Assembly: GCA_023213395.1 (NCBI GenBank)
Contig: CM041465.1
Span: 146,079,741-146,143,740 of the forward strand
DNA length: 64,000 nucleotides
Reading direction: 5' to 3'
Origin: Cycas panzhihuaensis
Lineage: Eukaryota; Cycadophyta
The translations under genes and the position numbers were made by a program. Shown here piece after piece: positions 48,488 through 61,434 of the stretch. Numbering within the stretch: position 1 is the first letter of the stretch; the number at the start of each line of letters is the position of its first letter. The notes under the pieces were generated by a model, which saw only the letters and a list, made by a program, of their open reading frames with translations, was not told where the DNA came from and did not search any database.

Positions 48488-48795
48488 GTTAATGTATCAA
48501 GGTCATTTGTGTAGACTAATTAAGTGACTTTAGGGTGTATTATTAGTATTAGTATCTTAATAAAATGTACTTTATATACATTTGGATGTAATTTCAAGTT
48601 AATATTATTAGGCAAAAAAATCCTAATCTCTAATGCTCACTCTTAATAATAAAAGACAAAATCTCAAGGAGGGAGTCATTATTCATTCTTACCTCCAAGC
48701 TTTGCTCTCATATCTTATTGTCATCTATTCTTCATTCTCCATTGCCATTGTGTGTATGTGAGTGATTTATTCTCTAGATCCATCATTCCTTCATG
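48488..48795 (+). repeat. C7 5' LTR
   Basis: Shares TATCAAGGTCATTTGTG.AGA.TAATTAAGTGAC and AATAATAAAAGACAAAATCTCAA with 61154-61434; its start resembles the inner part of the C2 LTR start. Contains about 24 bp (GGTGTATTATTAGTATTAGTATCT area) missing from the 3' copy. Ends CCTTCATG before the primer site. Confidence 0.88.
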
Positions 48796-48807
48796 TGGTA
48801 TCATAGC
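48796..48807 (+). promoter_or_regulatory. C7 primer binding site
   Basis: TGGTATCATAGC, one change from the exact initiator-Met match. Confidence 0.9.
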
Positions 48808-50168
48808 TAAAAAGGGATCTATTCACTCTATTCCACTTGCATGAAGTCATTTTGCCTATCCTTCATCTTCAATATGAAGTATTAAAAGTGCACTCATTAT
48901 TTTTAAAATTTTGAGAGTTTTTTATAATGTAAAGCTTGTATTTCATTTATAGTATATTTCAATATCTTTTATTTGTTTGTAGGTGCATTAAGGATAAAGC
49001 TTGTAAGCTAGAAGAAGGTTTCCTGGCTTTAGGCTCCTAAAAAAAATAGTTTTTTATTAATTTTTGTAGTTAACTTTAAATTTTACTAAGGGAGATTTTA
49101 TTAATTTCTCTTTATAAATCAATTGTTAGTTATAAAATATATGCTATAAAGCTATAACTGAATTTTTAACTACTTGTAAGTGACAAAAACAAGCCTAAAC
49201 TATTTGAAAAAAGGTTGTTTATCTCTACAAGAAGTGAAAATCAAAAGTTCTCCATTTTTGCTAAAAATTTACAAGAAGGGATGCCTAAGTAAGACAAATA
49301 CTTTTGTATTTTGTACCATCTCTAAATTCTACATCAATTAGCCTAAAAAAGTAGAAGTTCAATTAGCCCTAATTCAATTATTTTTTGAGAAATTTTCTCA
49401 AAACTTTTAATGCATGTCAAAATTTCTTAAGGGCTTTAGTAGATCTAGCCTTAAGCAATTCAATAAATCAAGTTTTATCAGATTTAATATACCTAAGAGA
49501 GAAATTTCTTTAAAATTTAGATTTATGCTAAGGAAAGTCTCATAGAAGTTTTGATAAGTTTCAAGCTCTTACTACTCATTTTCAGAAGACTTTTTAACTT
49601 GCCATAGTGAGATTTATCATTTGGAAGATTGAAGTTTTGAGCCAAAATGTTTTAACCATTTTATATGGTTATGTAGCCATATAGAAGTTTTTGAAAGAAG
49701 ATTCAGATTCCTCTCACTTTCCCTAATACTTTCTCTTTTAGTCAAAATTTAAGTTTAGAAGTAAAATTTTAAGTTTTTTATTTTTTCCCTTTTCTTAATA
49801 GAAAAGAAGGAATTTTTCAAATCATAAAAGTAAAAAAAAAAACTTATTGTAATAGTAAAACACCTAGCTTGTAGCAAAATCTGGCATTTGTACTTAGCAT
49901 CTTTGTATATTTATTTATGTGTATGCACATTGATAGATAAAAGCATAAAAATAAATATTAACACATTAGCAATTTATTTCAATAACATAAATACAAACAT
50001 ATTTCCATATTCTCTAAAATAAACCTATTATGTTCAATCTATACCACTAGATCTTGACTTATGTGCACACTTGCCTTAGTTGAAATAGACCATAGTTAGC
50101 TGAAGTCTAGGCCCTAAGGGAGGTGTGAGTTTCATATTGGGTCTAGTCTTAACTGGAATACTGGTGGA
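48808..50168. other. C7 leader, left of N1
   Basis: Non-coding. From about 50030 it matches the reverse complement of 16610-16740 in C2 (CTTGACTT.TGTGCACAC..CCTTAGTTGAAATA). Ends with GTGGA (50164-50168), left target copy of N1. Confidence 0.65.
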
Positions 50169-50391
50169 TGTTAGAAAATAGAACCTACAATAAGATATTT
50201 ACAAACAGAAAAAAAGCACCTCCATAGGATCAAACGGTACCCTTAAGGTACCTTAATTGAATTAATAAGCCATCCTTATAACATATCGCATATGATACAC
50301 TATGTTGTGTATTTATAATAAATGCCATAATGGTGAGAGTAGGACCCACTTGCATGTGGGATAAAAATAAATATGCATTAATATTCTAACA
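50169..50391 (-). repeat. N1 3' LTR
   Basis: 223 bp, TGTTAGAAAATAGAACC to ATATTCTAACA; first about 110 bp match 54813-54930 (AATAGAAC.TACAATAAGATATTTACAAACAGAA). Confidence 0.92.
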
Positions 50392-50400
50392 CTCCCCCTT

Positions 50401-50645
50401 AATGCACATTTGGGTCATTCATATTTGCAATGCCTTGTCCTTGGAAATATATTAAAGATGATGTCTTCAACTTGATCCTTGCCTTCAATCTTATAGTGAT
50501 GTCTTTACTATAGATTGATATCTTCATCTTATTTTTCATCTTTAATTTTGTACCGATGCCTTTGTAGGATGATATCCTTAGCTTGATTTCTGTCTTCAAT
50601 CCTATAGTGATTATGTTGATGTTGCGACTCTAGTAAGTGCAAATC
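50401..50645. repeat. Degenerate tandem repeat next to the N1 3' end
   Basis: A unit of about 57 bp, GATGTCTTCAACTTGATCCTTGCCTTCAAT.TTATAGTGAT, recurs in altered form three times between 50450 and 50630. It is outside the gag-like frame. Confidence 0.6.
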
Positions 50646-51568
50646 CTAATTTTTCATTGTGGTTGGTCTAGTTTGATTTTGATGAAGATCCTGTAAGTAA
50701 CTATCTTTAAACACAACTTGCTTGTCATCATTATCCTGTATAAATTCTTGATCATCATGTACAATAGTGATTTCTTTAACCTTTGGAGTGGAATCTTGAT
50801 CAACTTGCATACTCTTTGAATTTGAATTAATGCTCAAAGAAGGAACATCATTCATACTTGAATCAATCTGAGACTCATCTTCTATAAGATCAAATTCATA
50901 TTTAATTTCTCTTGAAATCATAGTGTCATCTAAATAAACCTTTATCGATTCATTACTTTCACTATCTTCATCAGTAGTTATAGTCTTATCAATGCATTCA
51001 GTCATATGTTCAGTAGTAATTTCATTAATATTTAAACATTCTTCATCTTGACATACTGTTTCATTAGTGTTGATAATATTTTCTTCATTTGTTGTACCTG
51101 TATCATAACCATCATTGACCTTAATTGCTTTTTAAATTATGTGTTGTATCTCTTCAGGAGTTTGTTCAAATACATACCTTAAAAAATCTCACTCTTTCTT
51201 AGTAGTACTTACACATTGAATCTTAGGAATGACAAAATGGTATGTAGAAGGAGGATCAACCTTGTTTAATGTAGCACATATCATAATGAATGCCTTTCTA
51301 TCTTTCTTTTTAAACATTTCCTTTTCTTCTTCATCCTTAGGGATATCATATCCATTAGTAACAAGCTTCCACAAACCTCTAGCTATGAAAAATATTTCAT
51401 TTTAATCATCCAAAAGAAGTAGTCTTCTCCATTACAATTAGGTATCATAAGAAATAAATCTCTTAAATAATATTCTTTTGTTCTATGAATATACATAACC
51501 ACATCATTTTCCTCCATGATTATAAATGTACCTCTAAACAATGTCCCTTTTTCAATCAACAAATTCAC
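50646..51568 (-). pseudogene. N1 gag-like protein with acidic tail
   Basis: From 51568 down: MNLLIEKGTLFRGTF, a middle with NCNGEDYFFWMIKMKYF (about 51440-51390; the YxGExYxxWxxKMK block of DUF4219/UBN2 gags), then LWKLVTNGYDIPKDEEE and KKKDRKAFIMICATLN (51374-51270), and CVSTTKKE, stop, DFLRYVFEQT (the S-AKEAWDxL block). The last 119 codons (50646-51005) are Asp/Ser/Glu-rich with no zinc knuckle. One frameshift near 51378 and two stops (51188 area, 51130 area) interrupt about 305 codons. It is better kept than the pol genes around it. Confidence 0.75.
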
Positions 51569-51599
51569 CCATCAATCTTAATAAACTTTCTCATGTATC

Positions 51600-53140
51600 A
51601 TGTCCTCATATCACTTACTTCATCGTCACATCATCACCTTGTCCATTTCTCACATAGAATCTAAAACACTCACTTCACCAAATCAATGCCTCATAAATCT
51701 CACAATGATCATACATGCCACATGTTACCATTAGATTGCCAAGACATACCACACCATACTCAATTGCCTAAAACACAAGTTAGGTCACTACACCACTCAA
51801 CAAAGTTTGCCCAGGTATCTTCGACAAACTCATCATTCTTTTCCCATTAATCAATTAATGAATACTTTATCAAAGCATGACTAGTCTTAGCCTTAAACAT
51901 GCCCAACAAATTCCCTATCTTATCATGCAACCTCATATGTAAAAAACACCTCATTGTCTCAAATTACCATTTTTCTTGCCCTCAAATTTATCTTAGTATC
52001 CCTATAAAGTTCCTTCATGTAAATCACATTCCAAGGAGTACTAAGTTGCCATATGCCATCCAACTCATTCATGCAAACACATGTACTATTGCTTCATTAC
52101 CATAATAATTTTCTTACATGTAAGAAGACACTCAAAATTGCCATTAAACAATTATTATTATGCATCTAAAATCACCAATAGAATGCTAAATACACTCACA
52201 TCAACATGACTTAAAGTTGTTTCACATTGTAAAAGTACTCTCCTATGTACAACATATGCAAAAGAGCCTAAAACATTCACCTCATATTGCAGCATTACCC
52301 AACTTATTCTCTCATGAAAACTATATGTAAGAAAGCACCATGCAAATGCCAAATGTCACCAATTTATCACCAATTAAGAGTGCAAAATAAATACTCATAT
52401 TATCTCATTACCATATTATGACATTGCCTCAACAAACTTTCTTATGTAACCATAAACAGATTTAAACCATCACCTATTAAACCTTGTTATGCAATCACTT
52501 CACCATATCTCATAGTTGCCTCATTCACGTCACCATAACAACACACAAAACCAAGACCTTACTTCAAAAATCACTCACTCGTATCGCCAAATATTCTTTC
52601 ATGTAATTACATACTAGAGAGACTCATCACTTTGTCATTCCCACCTTAATATGCAAGCTTCTGACCAATCACTCATAATGATAAATATTGCCTCAATAAA
52701 CCATTATAAAAGTCAGTTAAAAGACCTTAAATAATAAGGTTGATAACTATTCAATATTGAAATAAAGAAGGTATTAAAGAGGACTAATAAAAATCTCATT
52801 AGTGAGGCACATATCAATATTCAAGTATCAATGTTGCTACTTAAAAGTGACTTGATTAAATCAAAAGGAAGAGGATATAATAGTGAAAATATGACAAAAC
52901 ACAAAAATATAATGGGCATCTTTATCAACATTGGGATCTTAAATTATTATTAAACCCAAATATAATCGATTTAACAACCAATCGATTAAAGTTATGTGAC
53001 TTTATAAATTATCAAACTTGAAAAAATAATGGCACAAATAATACACAATTTGCATTATATGAATAAAAAGTAGTTGTATGTGGTTTAAAGATCAACTCAT
53101 ACTACATGGATGATTAAATGCGGATGACTAAATATATATC
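51600..53140. other. N1 leader, strand-asymmetric (plus strand poor in G)
   Basis: About 1.5 kb rich in CAT, CAC and CTCAT strings on the plus strand, with few G. Loose repetition of blocks such as AAACTTTCT(C/T)ATGTA (51586, 52434) is visible. No coding region recognised. Confidence 0.5.
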
Positions 53141-53143
53141 AAA

Positions 53144-53889
<746 letters not shown>

Positions 53890-54802
53890 TCACAGATCAT
53901 CCAGTGAATCAAATGCATCACGCGAATGATTAATATTCACACACATGAAGAATAGTGATTAAGAATCATGCGTGCATACTATATATAACAACTATAAATA
54001 TTTTGAAGGCGAGTGTCTAAATTATTGGCAACTCAATATACTAGTCGATGAATGAAAATACATCACGCGAGAATAGAGGTGACATAGCAATACAACAAAA
54101 GTAGGCGACTTCATTTAATATCATAGTGACATAAGTTTGTAAATAGGCAATAAATCTCATGGGTGGCTATAATATTAAATGGGAGTCTAAACAATTGTTT
54201 AATATATAACAGGCGGATCAAAAAAAAATATCAAATGTTAATGTAGGTTTATAAAAAATTAACACAGATACAGGCGAATAGAATAAAAACGACAACATAG
54301 ATACATAATTTTAAATAATGATTAAAATTTCTATGGATGTGATAACATAATAATTAATAACATCATTTGGGCAAAAATATATATAACAGGCCATTAATAG
54401 AATTCATAACATGTATTATATTAACGAGTAGAGGAATATATTCAATTAAATCCTAAATACCAAATGGGTAATTATATAAAGAGTATACCTTATATATTGG
54501 TCGTATTATTAGTTCTCATGGAGTTTTGCACTTTCTGAGTACTTAACATAGTGTTGGCAATAGACTGCAATAGAGTGTACAACTTCTCTTCATAAATGGA
54601 CAACCTCAAACATCTCTTAATTACTCAACAAATGTCAAAATCACCTCCACATATTCATAGGGCTTCTACAGGTTCAATAAAGGTTGTAAAAGGAATGAGC
54701 ATTATCGAACAAAGAATAGGCACCTCCTCACACACCAGAATTAGGATTTCATCAACTAACACCTTGCTCAACCAGGCTTCTCTCAAGCTTACTTAATCTG
54801 GA
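53890..54802. other. N1 5' leader next to the primer site
   Basis: No gene recognised. A frame at 54596-54796 (66 codons, plus strand) has no known family. Confidence 0.5.
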
Positions 54803-54812
54803 TTTGATACCA
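54803..54812 (-). promoter_or_regulatory. N1 primer binding site
   Basis: TTTGATACCA before the LTR start TGTTGGAAAAT reads TGGTATCAAA on the minus strand, initiator-Met type with one change. Confidence 0.82.
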
Positions 54813-54947
54813 TGTTGGAAAATAGAACTTACAATAAGATATTTACAAACAGAATCAAACAGAACAAAAGCACCTCTACAAGATTGAACAATACCCTTAA
54901 GGTACCTCAATTGAATTAATAAACCATTCTTACAACATATTCCAATA
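54813..54947 (-). repeat. N1 5' LTR, internally deleted
   Basis: 135 bp; matches the first about 120 bp of 50169-50391 and keeps its end (CATATTCCAATA against AATATTCTAACA), so about 90 bp is missing from the middle. Confidence 0.82.
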
Positions 54948-54952
54948 GTAGA

Positions 54953-55485
54953 GTGATAGGTTAGTTATACCTATGAGCTCCTTTTAGGGATTATCTTGAT
55001 AACTAACTAGGACAACTAAAACCTTAATATAAGATTAAAATCAACCCAGTCCAATATCTGTCATAGTCGTGGGATACATACATATCATTTGACTCTTTAG
55101 AGGAAGTATATAGCTACTTACTAGTGAACTAGGTGATGACTGAGAGTACATGGGCTCTATTGCAGCTTAGATTTCATCACCAAGTATAGGTACAGGTATC
55201 ACAGATGAAGCCCCTAATCATATACTAGAAGCTTTAGGCATCAAAACCTCACTTACATTTGGACATAAGTTAGAGGTTAGTGACATGATATATCACCACT
55301 CTTTGCCAGCTCTATATTAGGCCTCATCATTACTTATACTCATTCTTAATAGTTGTTGAAAAATACTTAATCATTGCTTTCCTTCTTATCATAACATTTA
55401 TTGCTATATCCCTACTGTGTTAGGTGTACTAGGTACATGTGTGAGTGGCACACACTTCTATAATCTCTTTTACTTCATCATCACT
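54953..55485. other. C7 leader, right of N1
   Basis: Matches C2 16260-16620 in reverse complement (TAGCTACTTACT(A/G)GTGAACTAGGTGA, GATTTCATCACCAA). Non-coding. Confidence 0.7.
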
Positions 55486-56530
55486 ATGGCATCTCAATTT
55501 AAGTAGAATGTCAACTGTATATTAAAAAGCAAAGAAAATTAGGATTTGTGGTATATTGGAGTTAAAAATACTATAAAGTATGAAGGCCTTTGGAGAGACC
55601 ACTTACAACCTACATCCATCATACCTACAATAGCTACAATACATGCTTTTAGTAGAACTGCTCCAATAACTCCTATAGATGCTGTATCCAAATTAAAATA
55701 GGAGATATATGATGAAAAGATTGGTTTAGGAATTCTATTGGTCATTAATCACTCCTTACATAACTTGATTAATAAAGAGCAACATGATACATCCTAGAAG
55801 GTCTTTCAAGTTCTCAAGAAGAACTTTGATACCAAGTCAGACTTAGAATTTGTTCATCTTGTTCTAAAAATAAACAAATTAAAAATAAATAAGGGACAAG
55901 CTTATGAGATAATAAATCTCCTTAGACCAATAAAATAAGCAATTGATAAAGATTTTAAGATCTAATATATCACTTGAGAATTCTTGATCCAATTATATTC
56001 ACATGTCCCTAATTATCAAAACTTACTTGGAAGTCTTTAATCTAGTGGAATATTGAAGATACTCAACTTTGAAGCATTTGCTATGAAGTTCATAGAATTT
56101 AACAAGACTTTTGATACCAACTTTGTAGCCTTTGACTCTATTTTAGATGTAGCGTTTCAGGTGGAAGAAGAAGCTTTCTACATAAAGAATCAAGGTCCCT
56201 TTTATGGTAGAGGGAACAACTAAGCAAAAGCAAGAGAAAGACATATGGGAAATCATCCATAAGGTCAACCAAACTCTTGGTCATAGCCTCGATAGTTTCA
56301 AGGCTAAGGGCTACCTCAATAAAAAGTAAGACAGTTAGGCCAAACTAGCACTCCTTCAAGGATTGATAATCAAACTATTATGTGTGATCTATGTAACCAT
56401 AAAGGGCATTTTGTAAAATATTGTAGAACTACCACTTATAAGTTGGCCAAGTTTCAACCAAAATATGAAGCTCATCATGTTGAAGAAACTTATGAAGAAT
56501 CATTTAGTAGTGCAGGTTTTATATAAACAC
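55486..56530 (+). pseudogene. C7 gag remnant with intact zinc knuckle
   Basis: ATG 55486: MASQFK, TAG, NVNCILKSKEN. Then ILLVINHSLHNLINKEQ, VFQVLKKNFDTKSDLEFVHLVLK (about 55800-55870), LQSSGILKILNFEAFAMKFIEFNKTF (about 56036-56113), GPFYGRGNN, and the zinc knuckle CDLCNHKGHFVKYC (56383-56424, all ligands present). Homologous to 14870-15968. Stops are mostly at expected Gln or Trp codons. Confidence 0.88.
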
Positions 56531-56679
56531 ACTTTCAAAGAATTGAGGGATTTTCAATATTAAATGCCATTGACTAACCACAAAGATATTTTAAAGCTTG
56601 ATGTAGATATATCACTTATGAATTCCCCTCATTAATGCCAAGCCCTATTAGAATTACAAATAGTGTTGTTTGAATTGAT

Positions 56680-56990
56680 GGAGGGTGGATCATGGACATA
56701 GGAGCAACTCAACATATAACATACAATTGCAGTCTATATCAAACATTTGACTCAAATGTTCAAGGAGTTGTTCACATGGCTAACAAATCACAACAACTTG
56801 TTAAAAGAATTAGTAACATTCTCCTGAAACTCTGAGGCTTAAGAGATTTTACATTACTTGATGTCCTATACACATCTAATCTTAAACAAAATATACTCTC
56901 CTTATCTAAACTTATCTCTCATGGATTTAATCTGAGTGTAACTATAAATGATCAAACTCTCTATGTCATTTAACATCTAATTGATTAAGT
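56680..56990 (+). pseudogene. C7 protease remnant
   Basis: WIMDIGATQHITYNCSLYQTFDSN (about 56690-56760): DSGA has become DIGA, so the catalytic triplet is lost. LDVLYTSNLKQNILSLSKL follows (about 56857-56910). Confidence 0.82.
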
Positions 56991-57089
56991 GGTCTTGACT
57001 AGACATCTCACTTGCAAACTCTTTCAACTAAATGACTCTCTATCTTCTTAAGCCTATTATGCCTAAAGCCGTTATGCTAATATAGATTT

Positions 57090-57960
57090 TATATTTAGCA
57101 CCATCTTGACCCATCCACGTTGTCACTAGAAGCTCTTTGGCATGCTCACATGGGCCATATTCACATTGATAGACTTAAACATCTTTGTAATACTCTTTTA
57201 GGTCTCTAAAAGTTCTCCTCCAAGCCCTTCAAATATGAAGCTTGTATCATTGCTAAGTTTCATCAACAACCCTTTCCTAAAAGTTAGTAAAAATTAAGCT
57301 ATCTATTACAATTAGTATACTGTGATCTATGTTAACCAATACCCATTCCTTCACTGAAGGACAAGTTATATTACATGTCTTTTATTAATGATTTCACTAG
57401 GAAAGTATAGGTAGCTTTTCTACACAAGAAGTATGAAGTCTTTCATGTATTCAAAGAATTCAAAGCTCATATTAAAAAATAGTTAGGTTATTAACTCAAA
57501 TATCTTTGAACTAATAATGGCGGAAAATATACCTTATATGCATTTGAAATCTACCTTCGAGATAATGGCATGAAATAACAAATAATAATAGTTGGTACCC
57601 CACAACAAAATAGAGTTACCAAGTACATGAACATGATAATCATATACATAGCTTGCACTATGTTGGTATACAAAAATGTACCTACTTACCTATGTGACAA
57701 AGCTATCTAGACAACTACTTATTATATCAGTGCTATTAACCCATTATAGGAAGGACAATCACCTAATGAAAAGTGGTTAAGATAAGCCCCCATTATTCAC
57801 AACTTTAACATTTTTGGCTCTACATGTTATGCTCACATTCTCGATGTAGATTGAAATAAACTCTAATCTAGAGAACTTAAAGGCATCATTGTCAGATAAT
57901 CTATGGATAATAAAAGGTATAAGGTCTTTATACCTTTACAACAAAAAATTATTATTACTA
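57090..57960 (+). pseudogene. C7 integrase remnant
   Basis: WHAHMGHIHIDRLKHL (about 57138-57185) is the HxxH start. MSFINDFTRKVWVAFLHKKYEVFHVFKEFKAH-like core (about 57375-57475, first Asp region altered to IND), YLRDNGMK, GTPQQNRVTKYMN (about 57590-57630, catalytic Glu region lost), then FNIFGSTCYAHILDVD (about 57805-57850) and RYKVFIPLQQKIIITRDVIF (about 57910-57970). Broken by stops. Confidence 0.85.
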
Positions 57961-58559
57961 GAGATGTTATTTTTATAGAAACAGATGATTAATTACTTAG
58001 ACTAGACTCCAAAACATCCTCACACCACTACAATGATGCTATTAATTATGATGTTTAGATTCTAATTTTATTTTTTAGGGAGGATGGGGATATACATAAA
58101 TTACTCCAAATATTGGAAGCTAATAATAGAGCCTCGAAGGATATAATTTGTAACTCTGAATCAATGAGTACACATCCAATACTATCATTTAAAGATAATA
58201 CAGTTGATAAAGATAAAACAATGGTAGAAGGACCATCTTCCCTAGGTATGTCAACATCCTCCTCATAAAATAATTATTTTAATGAATAAGATGATAATCA
58301 AGAAGTTAAGGAAATAAGGACAAGAAATTAAGGAAATAAGGACCTCATTCCCAACTTGAGGATCTCATAAAGCTGACCAACTCAATAAGGACGTACGACT
58401 AGATGAGGTGGGCAAAACTAGCACTTGAAGTGCCCATAGAGTAAAGATACATGAATCATTATATACTAAGCTTGAACTAATAGAAGTACACCTTACTCTT
58501 AATGAAGAGCCTCTCTCATACCAAGAAGTTACGAAACCCATAATTTAGAGAAATACAAT

Positions 58560-59130
58560 AAATAAAAAATACCAATCTCTCATAAAAAATGGTATATAGG
58601 AGCTTGTTAATCCACCACTTGGCAGAAATATAGTTCAAAATAAATGGGTGTTCAAAAATAAATGTAGATCAAATGACACTCTTGAAAAATATAAGGCGAG
58701 GTTGGTAGCTAAAGGATTCACACAAAGGGAAGGCATCAACTACATTGAAGTCTTTACACCTATAACTAAGTGGCCTATAATTAGAACTCTTATGGCCTTG
58801 GCTACTCAACATGGCTAAAACATTTAGTAGTTTAATATTAAGACTACATTTCTCAATGGGGATCTTGAAGAAAAAATTTATATGGCTCATCCAGAAGGAT
58901 ACGATATCGAAGGTCAAGAGTATAAGGTTTGTAGACTAAAAAAGTCCTTGTATGGCCTTAAACAAGCCCCTCATACTTAGTTTGCCAAGTTGTCTAAAAG
59001 AATGAGGCAACTTAGATATGAGATTTATGACTACCAAGATATTAATGCAACATTGTTCATCAAGTGCCAAAAGAACAAAGTCACTTATCTCATAATCTTT
59101 ATGGATGACATGCTAGTAACAGGTAATAGT
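58560..59130 (+). pseudogene. C7 reverse transcriptase, left of the solo LTR
   Basis: IQELVNPPLGRNIVQNKWVFKNK (58595-58663), LEKYKARLVAKGFTQREGINYIEVFTPITKWPIIRTLMAL (58682-58800, well kept), [19 protein letters not shown] (58850-58906), [16 protein letters not shown] (58928-58975), FMDDMLVTGNS (59098-59130; YVDD is FMDD). A solo LTR follows directly. Confidence 0.9.
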
Positions 59131-59776
59131 TGTTGAGAATAGAAGGTCCAACCCTCTAATAGCCACCAAGATCTATTACTTTCTTATAACTAGTTACAGA
59201 AATGAAACATATAATTACATACAAGTTTTTAAAATCAAAGATTATATAGTAACAAGACAATAAAAGCCAAACATCACATGTGCCCCCAAAATAACGTGGT
59301 AAAACCCTAGTAGTGTGCTAGGGAAACACCCACACAGGAAAGGTATTGATCTTTATTGCTGCAGAATGGAGAAAATAGTACATCACAGATACAGAGTGCT
59401 CTTTGGAACAATAATCAACCGTCACCCTCTTCATAGTACATTGCATAACATTATAACATAATAAGAAAAGCCCTAAAACAGGCTACATGAGAGGACATCC
59501 AAGATCTAAAATCTCAACTGTAGAATCTAGAGTATTTTTTATTGTACGACCCTAATTCTTTTTACACTTTAATAAGGTTTACATGGTTAATTTTTCAGGT
59601 CAGGGGCTATCGCCCTTGAACCCCCTCCTAGCGGGGGGCGTTCCACCCCCCCCACACCCCCCGACCAAGGGGGGCTCCGGCCCCGTTTGGAACCCCCCGA
59701 GAAAGATTAGGGTGGGAAACCACACTAAAAACAGACCATAATTTTAGGCCTATAATTGTTGTCACAATACCCAATA
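59131..59776 (-). mobile_element. Solo LTR of the C6 family inside C7 RT
   Basis: 646 bp, minus orientation: starts (minus strand) TATTGGGTAT and ends TTCTATTCTCAACA, matching the C6 LTR start TGTTGGGTAT and end TTTTCTCAACA. ATAGT (59126-59130) and ACAGT (59777-59781) agree at four of five and the RT frame resumes in register after it (SQLKKDFIKIFKLSDLSLMEYYLEI). Its core at 59605-59700 has long C runs and keeps several CG sites, so it is younger-looking than C6 itself. Confidence 0.9.
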
Positions 59777-59781
59777 ACAGT

Positions 59782-60660
59782 GAATAAGTAATAAGCCAAC
59801 TAAAAAAGGACTTCATCAAAATATTCAAATTGTCTGACCTTAGTTTGATGGAGTATTACTTAGAAATTTAAGTAACATAAAATAATGAATTTTTTTTTCT
59901 CTCCTAAGAAAAATACATCAACGATATTCTAACCAAGTTTAAATTATAAGATGTGCGACTAGTGGCTTTACCTGTGGACCCTAATACCAAACTCTCAGTT
60001 GATTATGGCATTAGAGAGGCAGACATAATACTCTACAAGAAACTTGTAAGTAGTCTCATCTACACTACCAATAAGGCTAGATATTACACACTCTGTTAAC
60101 ATTCTTATATGATTCATGATAAATCCTAAGTAAAATCACTAGTAGGTTATAGTTTGAATGTTAAAATACCTAAAGACAGCTAATAAATTTGGTCTGTTAT
60201 ATGAACCTAATAATAAATTTATGCTTTCTACATACACAAACTTAGACTTTGCAAGAGATAAAGATACAGGAAGATCTATGTCTAGGTATGTAATGTTTCC
60301 TAGAATAACACCAATATCATGGAGATCTAGACGACAAAAAATAGTTGTTGATTTAACTATCAAAGTTGAATATATTATTGCTTCTAAGAATAAGAAGAAG
60401 GAATATAGCTTAGAAAATTATTAAAAACATTGAATATCACCCAAATAAGTCCTATCGGCCTTTGTGTGGATAATCAATAAGTAATCCACATGGTGAAAAA
60501 TCTTGTATTTTATGATCATACTAAACATGGAAGTATGAAAGTCCACAAGATTAGAGAATTAGTTTATGGTGACATAATTTAACTGGAATACTATCCCACA
60601 GTAGATCAAGTGGCCAATATCTTCATCAAACTACTACAAAGGATGAAGTTTAAATAGTTC
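59782..60660 (+). pseudogene. C7 RT end and RNase H remnant
   Basis: SQLKKDFIKIFKLSDLSLMEYYLEI (59795-59869), then VPVDPNTKLS-like text (about 59968-60000), RKLVSSLIYTTNKARY. 60158-60424 is open: MLKYLKTANKFGLLYEPNNKF, TYTNLDFARDKDTGRSMSRYVMF (RNase H, TDSDWAGD changed to TNLDFARD). Ends with YDHTKHGSMKVHKIRELVYGD-like and VDQVANIFIKLLQRMKF (about 60600-60655). Pairs with 11480-12060. Confidence 0.87.
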
Positions 60661-61153
60661 TGAAGGTAGCCTAGCCTTAAGGCCTCCATCTTCAACTAAT
60701 TAAAGAAGATGGCAACATGATTATTATACTCTATTCTATTTGTGAAAATCCCTTATGGATGCTAAAGAACAAGAGTAAGTCTCTGTTATATCCTTTTTGT
60801 GAAAACCCCATGTATGCACAGAAGGATAAGGGTTGTACTAGTTTTGAAAAATAATAACCTGTAAAAATCCAAAAGGGCATAGGGGATAACCAAATGGTAT
60901 ATGTAAACTTAACAAATCAAGCTACAGATTTAAGCTACTTAGCTATTAGGCTACACTAAGAGCCACCTTAGCCATTTTGATTTATAAAAGGGGCTATAGA
61001 TCTTAGAAAGTCTATGGATTTTTATTCCCTGTAAGGGTTTTCCCATAAAAGTGTCATTTAGAATTTTAATGTAATATTGAGGCTCGAATGAAGACCTCAT
61101 ATAATAAACTTTCTCAAAATATCCTTCCTCCATTAAAAGGGAAATTAAAAAAG
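60661..61153. other. C7 3' untranslated stretch and polypurine region
   Basis: Between RNase H and the 3' LTR; similar to 11040-11470 in C2 in reverse complement (CTTAGCCATTTTGATTT; CCCATAAAAGTGTCA). Ends with a purine run, AAAAGGGAAATTAAAAAAG (61135-61153), a decayed polypurine tract. Confidence 0.7.
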
Positions 61154-61434
61154 GTTAATTTATCAAGGTCATTTGTGCAGATTAATTAAGTGACCTTAAT
61201 GAAATGTAATTTATGTGCATTTAGATGTAATTTCAAGTTCATGTCATTAGGCAAGAAAATCCTAACCCTAATGCTTACTCTCAATAATAAAAGACAAAAT
61301 CTCAAAGAGGGAGTTATTATTTATTCTTACCTCTAAGCTTTGCTCTCATATCTTATTTTCATCTCTTCTTTATTCTCCATTGTTATTGTGTGAATGTAGG
61401 TGGTTTATTCCCTAGATCTATTCTTCCTTTATGA
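61154..61434 (+). repeat. C7 3' LTR
   Basis: 281 bp, partner of 48488-48795; followed by AAGAC (61435-61439). Confidence 0.87.

Noticed and set aside
59628-59828. 66-codon minus-strand frame over the right end of the solo LTR
   Set aside because: A chance frame across the LTR core and the join with C7.
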